A DNA stretch of 14,150 nucleotides, from positions 1-14,150 of the forward strand of contig CAJOFG010000072.1 in the NCBI GenBank assembly GCA_905233965.1, written 5' to 3'. This stretch comes from an uncultured Selenomonadaceae bacterium. Lineage in GTDB: Bacteria > Bacillota > Negativicutes > Selenomonadales > Selenomonadaceae. The position numbers were made by a program, and so were the translations under genes. Of this stretch, positions 7,992 to 14,109 are shown piece by piece. The notes beneath the pieces are model-generated. The model worked only from the letters and a program-made list of their open reading frames with translations, was not told where the DNA came from and ran no database searches. Position 1 is the stretch's first letter, and each line of letters begins with the position of its first letter.

Positions 7992-8018
7992 AAAATATTC
8001 TGTCGCTTTTAAAGCGAC
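7992..8018 (-). terminator. Possible terminator after the PHP-domain gene
   Basis: On the minus strand GTCGCTTT and AAAGCGAC form an 8-bp near-perfect palindrome (8002-8018), followed within 5 nt by ATTTTTT. It lies about 50 nt past the PHP stop codon. The hairpin belongs to the repeat-like element, so a terminator role is inferred. Confidence 0.4.
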
Positions 8019-8070
8019 CCGTCATCGGCGTGCGTTCGTCTTTACCAACACGCCCTATGCAAATCGAATT

Positions 8071-8892
8071 TTAAATTTCTTCCCGATAAAATTGTTTCGC
8101 AACCTCGTCGGCAACAGTAAATTCGCCGAGTCTGTTCACGAATCTGGAGGCGGTACCGTGAAAATCACTGCCGCCCGAAATTTTCAATCCGAATTCATTC
8201 GCAAAACTTTTGTAAAGGTCTGTCTGCTCCGGCTTGTGACTCGGATAATAAACTTCAATCGCATCAATTTTTTTGCAAAGCTCACGAACCAAATCATTAT
8301 CGCCGACAAGTCCGGGATGAGCAAGGCAAACTTCGCCGCCGGCATTGTGTACGACTTCGACAATTTCATCGACCGTCGGAAAATATCGCGGGACGTAGCA
8401 CGGTTTGCCAAGCCCCAAAACTTTTTCAAACGCTTCGCCGGGAGATTTAAAAATTCCCTTCTTGACCATCGCCCGTGCAATGTGTGAACGCCCGATCGAG
8501 TGAGAACTTCCGGCAATTTTCAGAACGTCCGCTTCTTTGATGTCGTATTTTTTTTCGCGAAGTTTTTCTATCATTTCCGAAAATCTCGTCCAGCGTGCAT
8601 CCAAAATTTCATTCGTCATATCGGAAAGTGCGCCGTCGTAAATATCGACGTTCAGCCCGACAAGGTGGACGTTATGATCCGGATTTTCCGCGCTGAATTC
8701 TATTCCCGGAATAATTTTTAAACCTTTCACCGGAAAAATTCTGTTCTCGTAAAGATGTTTCACACCGTCCACAGTATCGTGATCCGTTATCGCAAGGTAA
8801 GTTAATCCGATATTTTTTGATTCCGCAACAAGTTCCTCCGGCGTGTAACTTCCGTCGGAAAAAGTTGTATGCGTGTGCAAGTCACTTGCCAT
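8071..8892 (-). CDS. PHP-domain phosphoesterase (YciV/TrpH-like)
   Basis: A 273-residue cytoplasmic metal-dependent phosphoesterase of the PHP family. Metal-binding motifs appear in the expected order: DLHTHTTFSDGS (residues 4-15), AITDHDTVDG, PGIEFSAE, HNVHLVGLNVD, an inserted segment with SIGRSHIARAMVKKG, CLAHPGLVG and GGSDFHG near the C terminus. This arrangement, with the GRSHIARAMV insertion, matches the YciV/TrpH group. Characterised members hydrolyse nucleoside 3',5'-bisphosphates or trim RNA 5' ends (RNase AM); the exact substrate here is inferred. ATG 8892 follows GGAGGT at good spacing. It lies 54 nt downstream of spoVS in the same direction, close to the RNA-decay genes rny and ymdB. 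It may be co-transcribed with spoVS. Confidence 0.9.
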   Translation of the reverse strand: MASDLHTHTTFSDGSYTPEELVAESKNIGLTYLAITDHDTVDGVKHLYENRIFPVKGLKIIPGIEFSAENPDHNVHLVGLNVDIYDGALSDMTNEILDARWTRFSEMIEKLREKKYDIKEADVLKIAGSSHSIGRSHIARAMVKKGIFKSPGEAFEKVLGLGKPCYVPRYFPTVDEIVEVVHNAGGEVCLAHPGLVGDNDLVRELCKKIDAIEVYYPSHKPEQTDLYKSFANEFGLKISGGSDFHGTASRFVNRLGEFTVADEVAKQFYREEI

Positions 8893-8946
8893 GAATCTTA
8901 CCTCCGAAAAAAAATATTTTCTCCCGAATTGATTGGAAAAATTTTT

Positions 8947-9207
8947 TTATCGCGGCTCGACAATCAATTTAATTGCCGTGCGCTCATTGCCTTCAATCTC
9001 AATGTCCGTAAAAGCCGGAACGCAAATCAAATCGATTCCGTGAGGAGCAACGAACCCGCGCGCGATTGCAACCGCTTTGACCGCTTGGTTGAGTGCGCCG
9101 GCACCTATGGCTTGCATTTCCGCGCAACCGTTTTCGCGGATTACCCCCGCAAGCGCGCCGGCTACAGAGTTGGGATTGGATTTTGCCGAAACTTTAAGAA
9201 CTTCCAT
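8947..9207 (-). CDS. spoVS: Stage V sporulation protein S
   Basis: An 86-residue Alba-like small protein, full length for the family. The sequence is near-canonical: EVLKVSAKSNPNSVAGALAG, AIGAGALNQAVKAVAIARGF, APHGIDLICVPAFTDI and ERTAIKLIVEPR. In B. subtilis SpoVS affects spore coat assembly and septation and is a sigma-H gene. SpoVS homologues also occur in non-sporulating bacteria, so the gene alone does not prove sporulation. ATG 9207 follows GGGAG by about 10 nt. Two predicted promoters lie in the 154-nt gap upstream (sigma-A-like at 9230-9259, sigma-H-like at 9271-9297). Upstream is ymdB and, further, rny, which is the conserved ymdA-ymdB-spoVS order. Confidence 0.97.
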   Translation of the reverse strand: MEVLKVSAKSNPNSVAGALAGVIRENGCAEMQAIGAGALNQAVKAVAIARGFVAPHGIDLICVPAFTDIEIEGNERTAIKLIVEPR

Positions 9208-9229
9208 GACAGGTTTTCTCCCTTCAGAT

Positions 9230-9259
9230 TTTATATCAAATTTCTTTCCAAGTATTCAA
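9230..9259 (-). promoter_or_regulatory. Sigma-A-type promoter for spoVS
   Basis: Minus strand: TTGAAT (-35, 4 of 6, 9254-9259), 18-nt spacer, TATAAA (-10, 5 of 6, 9230-9235) with an extended TGA just before it. It lies about 25 nt upstream of the spoVS ATG, which leaves room for the Shine-Dalgarno. Confidence 0.5.
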
Positions 9260-9270
9260 CCGGTGATATA

Positions 9271-9297
9271 ATTCTGCAAGTTCGGATAAAATCCTTC
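9271..9297 (-). promoter_or_regulatory. Sigma-H-type promoter for spoVS
   Basis: Minus strand: GAAGGATTT (-35, 9289-9297), exactly 11 nt, GCAGAAT (-10, 9271-9277). This fits every defined position of the Bacillus sigma-H consensus (RNAGGAWWW, N11-12, RNNGAAT). The predicted start is about 57 nt before the spoVS ATG. B. subtilis spoVS is itself sigma-H dependent, so motif and gene agree. Confidence 0.72.
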
Positions 9298-9361
9298 AAT
9301 CGGCTGTTGATTTTATTTTTAAAAGCAACCGTAAACGTGAAAATTTTCGTAAGTTGATTAT

Positions 9362-10129
9362 CTAATTTTTTTCGTGAATGAAAATTCGTTCCAGTTTAAC
9401 CGGCTTGTCGGTTTTGTCGTCCGTGTCGATTAAAAGTCCGCAATAAATCGAAGGACTTTCTCCGACTTCAAATTTCGTCGGGCGACAGCTGACAAATTTT
9501 TTTATAATTTCTTCCGGCACGACTCCGAGAATCGAATTTTCCGAACCGACCATTCCCAAATCGCTGAGGTAAGCCGTACCCTTCGGCAAAAATTTTTCGT
9601 CCGCCGTCTGAACGTGAGTGTGCGTTCCGACAAGCGCGGTAATTTCTCCGTCCAAAAAATATGCAAGTGCCATTTTTTCCGAAGTCGCTTCCGCATGGAA
9701 GTCGATTAAAATCAAATCGCACTCTTTCCGAATTTCTTTCAAAATTTCTTTTGCACGGGTGAACGGAGAATCCAACGGCTCCATGAAAGTTCTGCCGGAA
9801 AGATTTATCACGCCGATATTTTTTGCCCGGTGCGGGTAAATGCAAAAACCTTTTCCGGGCGCGTCCTCCGGATAATTCGCCGGACGAAGTAAAAAAGGTT
9901 CGCGGTCTATAAATTCAAAAACATCTTTATTTCCGGTTGTTACCACGTCCGCGCCGCCGCTCAAAACTTCTTCAAACGTCGCGCGCGTCAAACCTTTGCC
10001 GTGCGCCATGTTTTCCCCGTTGGCAACAACGACATCAATATTTTTTTCCCGACGAAGTTTTTGTGTGGTCTCCCGAAAAAAAATTCTGCCGGGACGACCG
10101 ACAATATCGCCGACCATTAAAATTCGCAC
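9362..10129 (-). CDS. ymdB: YmdB-family metallophosphoesterase, with active-site deletion
   Basis: A 255-residue dinuclear-metal phosphoesterase. The B. subtilis orthologue hydrolyses 2',3'-cyclic nucleotides and influences biofilm and motility gene expression. Family blocks are VGDIVGRPGR (D8), VANGENMAHGKGLT (E39, N40), INLSGRTFMEPLDSPF, DFHAEATSEKMA (H145), VGTHTHVQTAD (H170, H172) and LPKGTAYLSDLGMVG. The GNH(T/V)WD motif is damaged: the sequence reads TTGNKDVFEF, keeping N67 but lacking the following His-x-Trp stretch. Later metal ligands are exactly five residues earlier than in B. subtilis (H150, H175, H177), consistent with a 15-nt in-frame loss. I chose GTG 10129 over an in-frame start further upstream, because it follows AAGGAGA by 9 nt and gives the family start MRILMVGDIVG. 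It follows the 174-residue gene, with a hairpin in the gap. Confidence 0.93.
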   Translation of the reverse strand: MRILMVGDIVGRPGRIFFRETTQKLRREKNIDVVVANGENMAHGKGLTRATFEEVLSGGADVVTTGNKDVFEFIDREPFLLRPANYPEDAPGKGFCIYPHRAKNIGVINLSGRTFMEPLDSPFTRAKEILKEIRKECDLILIDFHAEATSEKMALAYFLDGEITALVGTHTHVQTADEKFLPKGTAYLSDLGMVGSENSILGVVPEEIIKKFVSCRPTKFEVGESPSIYCGLLIDTDDKTDKPVKLERIFIHEKN

Positions 10130-10164
10130 AAAAAAAAATCTCCTTTTAACTTTGCAAAAATTAA

Positions 10165-10194
10165 AGAGGGAGGAAAAAATTTTTTCGTCCCTCT
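10165..10194 (-). terminator. Strong hairpin after the 174-residue gene
   Basis: AGAGGGA (10165-10171), one mismatch, GAAAAAA (10173-10179) pair directly with TTTTTTC (10180-10186) and TCCCTCT (10188-10194), a nearly perfect 30-nt inverted repeat. On the minus strand a broken T tract (TTAATTTTT) follows. It begins just past the stop codon at 10200 and ends about 20 nt before the ymdB Shine-Dalgarno. It could be a terminator, a partial attenuator or an mRNA-stabilising hairpin. Confidence 0.6.
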
Positions 10195-10199
10195 CTTTT

Positions 10200-10724
10200 T
10201 TATCCGGAATAAACGACAACCCTTTCCTGTTCGCGAATCCCAACCAGTCGCCCGTCAATTCGGAGTTGCCTGATATTGTTCAGGTACTGCTCCAAAAAAT
10301 CTTCCTGCGCCATGATAAATTCTTCGTCCGGAATTTCGTCGCCGTAATCCTCAATCAAATTGTCGCCGAAATAATTCAGTGCCAACTCCGTCAGCAAAGA
10401 CAATTCCCTGCAAGTCAAAGTCGCCATGTCCCGGCGCACGTTCAGGAAACAGGTACCGAAAACTCCTTCGACGTTCAATTCTATCGTCGCGCCGCCGAGA
10501 CCTTCAATGTGGTGAAAAGTTTCCACCGACTCCGCGACGTACTTTAAAAAATCTTCAAAATCATCTTGGGAAAATTTCCCGTTGAGTGCAAAAGAAAGTT
10601 CGAGCTTGTCGTCTTTCGAGTCGTATGTAACCGATTGAATTGCGGGATACACGACGAGAATTGCGGCTAACAGCCGCGTTGCATCCGGATTCGGTTTTTT
10701 CTCCCTTTTCAAAAAATCGAACAT
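10200..10724 (-). CDS. Uncharacterised acidic protein encoded between rny and ymdB
   Basis: A 174-residue soluble protein that I do not recognise. It begins MFDFLKREKKPNPDATRLLA, has no signal peptide and no evident membrane span (the only hydrophobic patch is AAILVVYPAI, about 20-29). It is rich in Asp/Glu, especially in the second half (NLIEDYGDEIPDEEFIMAQEDFLEQY). No catalytic motif or metal-binding cluster is apparent. ATG 10724 follows GGGAGG by about 9 nt. It starts 29 nt after the rny stop codon and is followed by a hairpin and then ymdB. The tight position just after rny suggests co-transcription and perhaps a role linked to RNase Y or its regulation, which is inference from context only. 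Coding character matches its neighbours. Confidence 0.82.
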   Translation of the reverse strand: MFDFLKREKKPNPDATRLLAAILVVYPAIQSVTYDSKDDKLELSFALNGKFSQDDFEDFLKYVAESVETFHHIEGLGGATIELNVEGVFGTCFLNVRRDMATLTCRELSLLTELALNYFGDNLIEDYGDEIPDEEFIMAQEDFLEQYLNNIRQLRIDGRLVGIREQERVVVYSG

Positions 10725-10753
10725 CGCTCAAAACCTCCCTGCCTCTCCAAAAA

Positions 10754-12298
10754 TTATTTTGCGTAATCCACGACGCGAATTTCGCGAATCAAGGTCGCTT
10801 TAATGTGACCGGGATATTCCAATTCTTTTTCGATACGTTTCACAATGTCGTGAACCAGAGTGACGGCTTCAAGGTCGTCAACTTTATCCGGCTGAACCAT
10901 AACCCGGACTTCGCGCCCGGCTTGAATTGCGAAACATCTTTCCACGCCGTCGAAGGACTTTGCAATTTCTTCCAACATGGTCAGGCGTTTGAGATACATT
11001 TCCAAACTTTCGCGCCGCGCTCCGGGTCTTGCCGCAGAAACCGCATCCGCCGCCGCAACCAGAACCGCTTCGACGGAAGTCGGTTCAACGTCGCCGTGAT
11101 GAGATGCGATCGCGTTGATAACGGTTTTGTTTTCGCGATACCGTTTCGCCAAGTCCGCGCCGATTGTGACGTGAGGACCTTCAACTTCATGGTCAACCGC
11201 TTTGCCTATGTCGTGAAGGAGTCCGGCGCGTTTTGCAAGATTCACGTCAACGCCCAACTCACTCGCCATAATTCCGGCAAGCGTGGCAACTTCGATTGAG
11301 TGATTCAAAACATTTTGCCCGTAACTGGTACGATATTTCAAACGTCCGAGAAGTTTGACAAGTTCCGGGTGGATACCGTGAACGCCGACTTTGAAAGTCG
11401 CCTGTTCGCCTGTTTCCTTCATTCTGCTTTCGACTTCGCGACCTGCCTTTTCAACCATTTCCTCAATCCTCGCGGGATGTATTCTGCCGTCCGAAATAAG
11501 TCTTTCAAGAGCGACGCGGGCAATTTCACGCTTCACAGGATCGAAACCGGAAAGTAAAACTGCCTCCGGCGTATCGTCGATAATTAAATCAATTCCTGTC
11601 AAAGTTTCAAGCGTCCTGATGTTTCTGCCTTCGCGACCGATAATTCTTCCTTTCATGTCATCGCTAGGCAAATTCACAACTGTTACAGTCGTTTCGGCAA
11701 CGTGATCCGCCGCCGATCTTTGAATTGCAATACTTAAAATGTCTCGCGCCTTTTTGTCGGCTTCGTCCTTGAGTTGCGCTTCATATTCCTTAATCCTGAT
11801 TGCCTTGTCATGTTTTAAATCTTCCTCGACTTCGCTCATCAAAATATTTCGCGCTTCGTCTTTGGAAAGAGCGGCAATTCTTTCAAGTTCGGCATCTTCG
11901 CGTTCCTGCATTGCGTCAAGTTTCGCTTGCGACTCATTCAACTTGGCTTCTTTCTTGCTGAGGAGCAATTCTTTCTTTTCGAGCGAGTCAATTTTTCTGT
12001 CAAGATTTTCTTCCTTTTGAACAACGCGTTTTTCTTGCCGCGCCAATTCGCCGCGTCTTTCCTTTGTGTCCTTGTCCAACTCTTGACGCATACGATGAAT
12101 TTCTTCCTTCGCCTCAAGAACGGCTTCTTTTTTTTCTGCGTTACCTTTTTCACGCGCTTCTTCGACAATTCGCTTTGCTTCTTCTTCTGCGGAACCGATT
12201 TTTTCTTCCGCAGTTTTTTTCCGCGCCGCATAGCCTCCGAATGCGCCCAAAATCATTGCGATAACTGCTGCTGCGATTGTTGTAGCAATAACATTCAC
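10754..12298 (-). CDS. rny: Ribonuclease Y
   Basis: A membrane-anchored endoribonuclease of about 514 residues (B. subtilis 520) that starts bulk mRNA decay. Order: one N-terminal membrane helix (about 3-23), a long Lys/Glu-rich coiled coil (about 27-185), a KH domain with [17 protein letters not shown] (GREG at 221-224), and an HD domain with [19 protein letters not shown] (H362, D363), ASHHGD and [17 protein letters not shown]. The C terminus ends [20 protein letters not shown] to DYAK. All expected catalytic residues are present. The start is uncertain: the GTG at 12298 lies inside AGGGGGTGA, which looks like the Shine-Dalgarno itself, and an in-frame ATT follows with ideal spacing. Transcription probably starts near 12574, which would give a leader of about 275 nt. 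The small acidic gene and ymdB follow in the same direction. Confidence 0.97.
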   Translation of the reverse strand: MNVIATTIAAAVIAMILGAFGGYAARKKTAEEKIGSAEEEAKRIVEEAREKGNAEKKEAVLEAKEEIHRMRQELDKDTKERRGELARQEKRVVQKEENLDRKIDSLEKKELLLSKKEAKLNESQAKLDAMQEREDAELERIAALSKDEARNILMSEVEEDLKHDKAIRIKEYEAQLKDEADKKARDILSIAIQRSAADHVAETTVTVVNLPSDDMKGRIIGREGRNIRTLETLTGIDLIIDDTPEAVLLSGFDPVKREIARVALERLISDGRIHPARIEEMVEKAGREVESRMKETGEQATFKVGVHGIHPELVKLLGRLKYRTSYGQNVLNHSIEVATLAGIMASELGVDVNLAKRAGLLHDIGKAVDHEVEGPHVTIGADLAKRYRENKTVINAIASHHGDVEPTSVEAVLVAAADAVSAARPGARRESLEMYLKRLTMLEEIAKSFDGVERCFAIQAGREVRVMVQPDKVDDLEAVTLVHDIVKRIEKELEYPGHIKATLIREIRVVDYAK

Positions 12299-12470
12299 CC
12301 CCTGACTTTTGTCAAAAAAATTATTTTACTTCGTCGTGTCGAACCAAAAATCAATACAAAACCGCTCAAGTTGCAGGGGATTTTTTACCGCACAAAAAAA
12401 ATCAAGTTCCTCACTCAACCAAAAAAATTTTTTATCTGCACAAAAAACATTTTACAAAGTCATAATCAAA

Positions 12471-12513
12471 GCGAAAACTTGCCGGAAAAAACTTTCCTGT
12501 CCCGCAACTTCGC
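12471..12513 (-). promoter_or_regulatory. Interrupted stem-loop in the rny leader
   Basis: Within the 376-nt stretch without genes (12299-12674), three nested complementary blocks occur in register: GCGAA/TTCGC outermost, TTGC/GCAA, then GGAAA/TTTCC around a small loop. Together they make a 43-nt interrupted hairpin in the predicted 5' leader of rny. Its role is unknown; a processing or autoregulatory site is possible. Confidence 0.4.
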
Positions 12514-12557
12514 ATTTTTATATTGAACAAATTTTTTAATAACACAACAAAATTTCT

Positions 12558-12576
12558 TGTATCATACTGTATACAG
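12558..12576. promoter_or_regulatory. Operator-like palindrome at the rny promoter start site
   Basis: CTGTATACAG (12567-12576) is a perfect 10-bp palindrome overlapping the predicted transcription start. A further TGTAT copy starts at 12558, exactly 10 bp (one helical turn) from the TGTAT starting at 12568. The layout suits a dimeric repressor. The regulator is unknown; GntR-type proteins bind similar TGTATACA cores. Confidence 0.4.
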
Positions 12577-12580
12577 GATT

Positions 12581-12609
12581 ATTTTATATATTGTCACCGA
12601 ATATGTCAA
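12581..12609 (-). promoter_or_regulatory. Sigma-A-type promoter for rny
   Basis: Minus strand: TTGACA (-35, perfect, 12604-12609), 17-nt spacer, TAAAAT (-10, 5 of 6, 12581-12586). It lies just past the terminator of the preceding gene and about 275 nt ahead of rny, so it would drive rny and the genes after it. Confidence 0.68.
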
Positions 12610-12623
12610 ATAATTTTACCGAC

Positions 12624-12660
12624 AAAAAAATTTCTGTCGATTGAGCGGCAACAGAAATTT
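12624..12660 (-). terminator. Intrinsic terminator of the YczE-family gene
   Basis: On the minus strand AAATTTCTGT (12651-12660) pairs perfectly with ACAGAAATTT (12628-12637), a 10-bp stem with a 13-nt loop. The 3' arm runs into a T7 run (12624-12630). It starts 14 nt past the stop codon of the membrane protein gene. Confidence 0.85.
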
Positions 12661-12674
12661 CAAATCTAAAATTT

Positions 12675-13337
12675 TTATTTTTGGTAAATCAATTTTTTGT
12701 TAATGTTGTCCGTGAAGAAAACTACAAGCGGCCCTGTTCCGAGAGCCATTGTAAAAGTTCCCAAACTCACAATACTGCCGAAAATAAAACCTGTCACTGT
12801 CGAAATTGAGTCAAGAGCAATACGCGCGTACTTGAAAGGAATTTTTTTTGCAGTCTTTTTTTCGACAATCCAACCGATAGCGTCGTAAGGTCCCATTCCC
12901 AAATTTGTGGTCATATACATTGAAGCTCCAAAACAGGTAACGACAACGCCAACAATCAAAGCAATAATTCTTCCTGCAAGCGAAAGATAGGCAAGTCCCG
13001 GGAAAAAATAAATCATACAAGCAAATTCAATATCGGCAAGAATTGGAAAGACAAACATATTTATCAGCGTGCCGAATTGAATAAAACTCCTGTCCAAAAT
13101 AAAAATCGGAATAATAGCGATTAAATTGAACATAATAGCCATCGTTCCATAACTCATTCCCGAAGCGTTGCTAAATCCCAACATCATGCAGGAAAAAGGA
13201 TCGTTGCCGAAAAGACTGACTCGCAAAAAATTTACGCCCAACGCCAAAATGACGTGAGCAACCAAAATTGCAATCACACGCCTTTTTAAAATTGGATCTT
13301 TCCGAAACATTTTCTTAACATTGTCGATAAGTCCCAT
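12675..13337 (-). CDS. YczE/YitT-type integral membrane protein
   Basis: A 220-residue inner-membrane protein with about five or six predicted helices (roughly residues 22-44, 62-82, 90-118, 120-142, 172-193 and 195-210). It contains the paired motifs typical of the YczE/YyaS family: GNDPFSCMMLGFSNASGMSYG early and TTNLGMGPYDAIGWIVEKK later, which look like an internal duplication. The biochemical function of the family is not established; some members are discussed as transporters. ATG 13337 is chosen over two upstream in-frame ATGs because it alone has a well-placed Shine-Dalgarno (AAAGGTGG, 8 nt). It has its own predicted promoter (13367-13395) and terminator (12624-12660), so it is probably a single-gene unit between ubiX and rny. 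Confidence 0.85.
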   Translation of the reverse strand: MGLIDNVKKMFRKDPILKRRVIAILVAHVILALGVNFLRVSLFGNDPFSCMMLGFSNASGMSYGTMAIMFNLIAIIPIFILDRSFIQFGTLINMFVFPILADIEFACMIYFFPGLAYLSLAGRIIALIVGVVVTCFGASMYMTTNLGMGPYDAIGWIVEKKTAKKIPFKYARIALDSISTVTGFIFGSIVSLGTFTMALGTGPLVVFFTDNINKKLIYQK

Positions 13338-13366
13338 ACAAATTTCCACCTTTCTCATTTTTCGAC

Positions 13367-13395
13367 AGTTTATCAAATTAAATTTTTACCGTCAA
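13367..13395 (-). promoter_or_regulatory. Sigma-A-type promoter for the YczE-family gene
   Basis: Minus strand: TTGACG (-35, 5 of 6, 13390-13395), 17-nt spacer, TAAACT (-10, 4 of 6, 13367-13372) with a TGA extended -10 immediately upstream. It lies about 30 nt ahead of ATG 13337. Confidence 0.55.
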
Positions 13396-13429
13396 TTCAA
13401 ATTGTGAGGCGGAATTTCAAAATTTTATT

Positions 13430-13993
13430 TCAAACTTTTCCGCCTTTCCACTCGACAAGTTCCGAAGGCAAATTCAGTTGCAACAAAATTTTATTTACAA
13501 TGTGATTTATCTGTCCCTCAATCGTGGCGGGTTGATTGTAAAAAGTCATAACAGGCGGCATAATCACAACGCCCAAGTCCGCAAGTTCCTTCAAATTTCG
13601 CAGATGTATTCGACTGAAAGGCATTTCACGCGGCACTAAAACAAGTTTGCGATTTTCTTTAATGCAAACGTCAGCCGCTCGGAGCAGTAAATTTTCACAG
13701 TAACCGCTCGCAATCCCCGCGACAGTTTTCATCGTGCAGGGAACAATCACCATTCCGTCAACCAAAAAACTTCCGCTTGCTATGGACGCGTCAAGTTCAT
13801 TGACATTATAAACAACGTCGGCAAGGTGGTTAATGTCGTAAATATCAAAATTTGTTTCGTCGCGAATGGTCAAAAATCCGCCTTCGGTAATTATCAAATG
13901 CGTTTCGACAGTTTCAATTTTTTTCAATCTTTTCAAAAGTTCGACCGCAATCAAAATTCCGCTTGCCCCAGTTATCCCAACAGTAACTCTCAT
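13430..13993 (-). CDS. ubiX: Flavin prenyltransferase UbiX/Pad
   Basis: A 187-residue enzyme that attaches a dimethylallyl group to FMN, making the prenylated-FMN cofactor used by UbiD-type decarboxylases. The sequence shows the flavin-binding start RVTVGITGASGILIAVELL, then GSFLVDGMVIVPCTMKTVAGIASGY, NLLLRAADVCIKE, and the signature VLVPREMPFSRIHLRNL, followed by VIMPPVMTFYNQPATIE. The length is normal and no block is missing. ATG 13993 follows GAGGTG by 5 nt. No ubiD lies in the window, so the partner decarboxylase must be elsewhere or further right. It is preceded by a terminator/promoter pair and followed by a 92-nt gap carrying the promoter of the next gene; no terminator is obvious between them. 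Confidence 0.95.
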   Translation of the reverse strand: MRVTVGITGASGILIAVELLKRLKKIETVETHLIITEGGFLTIRDETNFDIYDINHLADVVYNVNELDASIASGSFLVDGMVIVPCTMKTVAGIASGYCENLLLRAADVCIKENRKLVLVPREMPFSRIHLRNLKELADLGVVIMPPVMTFYNQPATIEGQINHIVNKILLQLNLPSELVEWKGGKV

Positions 13994-14022
13994 AAAAACA
14001 CCTCATTTTTAATTTTAGAGGA

Positions 14023-14052
14023 ATTATAACATAAAAAAATGGAGTCGCTCAA
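14023..14052 (-). promoter_or_regulatory. Sigma-A-type promoter for ubiX
   Basis: Minus strand: TTGAGC (-35, 4 of 6, 14047-14052), 18-nt spacer, TATAAT (-10, perfect, 14023-14028) with a TGT extended -10. The -35 hexamer lies inside the hairpin of the upstream terminator. The leader to ATG 13993 would be about 20 nt. Confidence 0.66.
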
Positions 14053-14065
14053 GGAGAGCAACTCC
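14033..14065 (-). terminator. Intrinsic terminator of the gene at the right edge
   Basis: On the minus strand GGAGT-t-GCTC and GAGC-g-ACTCC (14041-14050 with 14056-14065) form a 9-bp stem with one mismatch and a 5-nt loop, followed by A then a T7 run (14033-14039). It lies about 45 nt past the stop codon of the partial gene. Confidence 0.85.
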
Positions 14066-14109
14066 GAAAAAATTTTATTCAGTTAATCAATCTAAAGTTT
14101 CGGAAAGAA

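Larger units (their letters stand above)
7813..8056. repeat. MITE-like structured intergenic element with imperfect terminal inverted repeats
   Basis: This is most of the 335-nt stretch without a gene (7736-8070). The left end (from 7814, GGGCGTGTCGGTAAAG) is matched in inverted orientation at the right end (8041-8056, GGGCGTGTTGGTAAAG on the minus strand). The similarity continues imperfectly inward for about 20 more bases, to TGACG on both sides. Inside are nested palindromes: CGGACGC/GCGTCCG (7917-7955), CAAGCGT/ACGCTTG (7923-7937), GTCGCTTT/AAAGCGAC (8002-8018) and TTGAC/GTCAA (7886-7899). No reading frame of note is present. The size (about 244 bp), inverted termini and lack of coding suggest a miniature transposable element or dispersed repeat. 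A structured RNA is the alternative. I see no obvious target-site duplication. Confidence 0.5.
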
